Notes under the pieces: model-generated
The model's input: only the letters and a program-made list of their open reading frames with translations
The model's database searches: none
What the model was told of the DNA's origin: nothing
From: Oscillospiraceae bacterium
Lineage (GTDB): Bacteria > Bacillota > Clostridia > Oscillospirales > Oscillospiraceae
Assembly: GCA_009786775.1 (NCBI GenBank)
Contig: WQRL01000129.1
Location: 1-5,912, forward strand
DNA length: 5,912 bases
Reading direction: 5' to 3'
Shown here: positions 5,891-5,912 of the stretch, piece after piece
How positions within the stretch are numbered: position 1 is the stretch's first letter
How the letters are laid out: each line of letters opens with the position of its first letter
Position numbers and translations under genes: made by a program

Positions 5891-5912
5891 ATGGCGAGCA
5901 TTTTGTTAGTTG
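5891..5912 (+). CDS. iorB: probable indolepyruvate:ferredoxin oxidoreductase beta subunit, first seven codons
   Basis: An ATG follows one base after the iorA stop. It has AGGGAGG (5875-5881) about 9 nt upstream, inside the end of iorA. The seven visible residues, MASILLV, look like the beta-strand that opens the Rossmann-like gamma-type domain of IorB proteins, which usually continues with a glycine-rich VGVGGQG segment just beyond the window. The beta subunit partners IorA in a heterodimer or heterotetramer. The identification rests mainly on gene order, because so few residues are visible. Confidence 0.7.

Overview
The window looks like chromosomal DNA of an anaerobic, amino-acid-fermenting bacterium. 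A clostridial (Firmicutes) origin is the best guess, but other anaerobic lineages such as Synergistetes cannot be excluded by eye. The evidence is a ferredoxin-linked 2-oxoacid oxidoreductase with an 8-Fe ferredoxin domain, a phosphotransbutyrylase-type enzyme, purine-rich Shine-Dalgarno sequences and intrinsic-terminator architecture. The genes are tightly packed, and I see no insertion sequence, CRISPR array, tRNA, rRNA or phage gene.

Left part, minus strand (1-1393): pheS, complete at 341 aa, is followed after 14 nt by pheT, of which only the first 117 codons are present. Together they encode phenylalanyl-tRNA synthetase. A strong intrinsic-terminator hairpin with seven U residues lies in the pheS leader, about 20 nt before its start codon. 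This suggests transcription attenuation, although no T-box consensus could be found.

Middle (1394-1811): a divergent, non-coding regulatory region of 418 bp. On the plus strand it holds a very good sigma-70-type promoter (TTGAAT, 17 bp, TATAAT), flanked by repeated ACAATT and CCACAA/TTGTGG elements. A GC-rich hairpin lies in the predicted 5' untranslated region.

Right part, plus strand (1812-5912): a compact operon of four visible genes. They are an NAD-type amino-acid dehydrogenase of the Glu/Leu/Phe/Val family (451 aa), a phosphate butyryltransferase-type phosphotransacylase (298 aa), the alpha subunit of indolepyruvate:ferredoxin oxidoreductase (591 aa), and the first seven codons of what is probably the beta subunit.

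Read together, the plus-strand genes spell out an oxidative amino-acid fermentation route. The amino acid is deaminated to a 2-oxoacid, giving NADH. The 2-oxoacid is decarboxylated by the ferredoxin oxidoreductase to an acyl-CoA, giving reduced ferredoxin. The acyl-CoA is converted to an acyl-phosphate, from which an acyl kinase (not in the window) could make ATP. The layout parallels the Bacillus subtilis ptb-bcd-buk-bkd operon, with a ferredoxin-linked enzyme replacing the NAD-linked dehydrogenase complex. The amino acid actually used is not settled by the sequence: the dehydrogenase and transacylase look like branched-chain enzymes, whereas the oxidoreductase family typically acts on aryl pyruvates.
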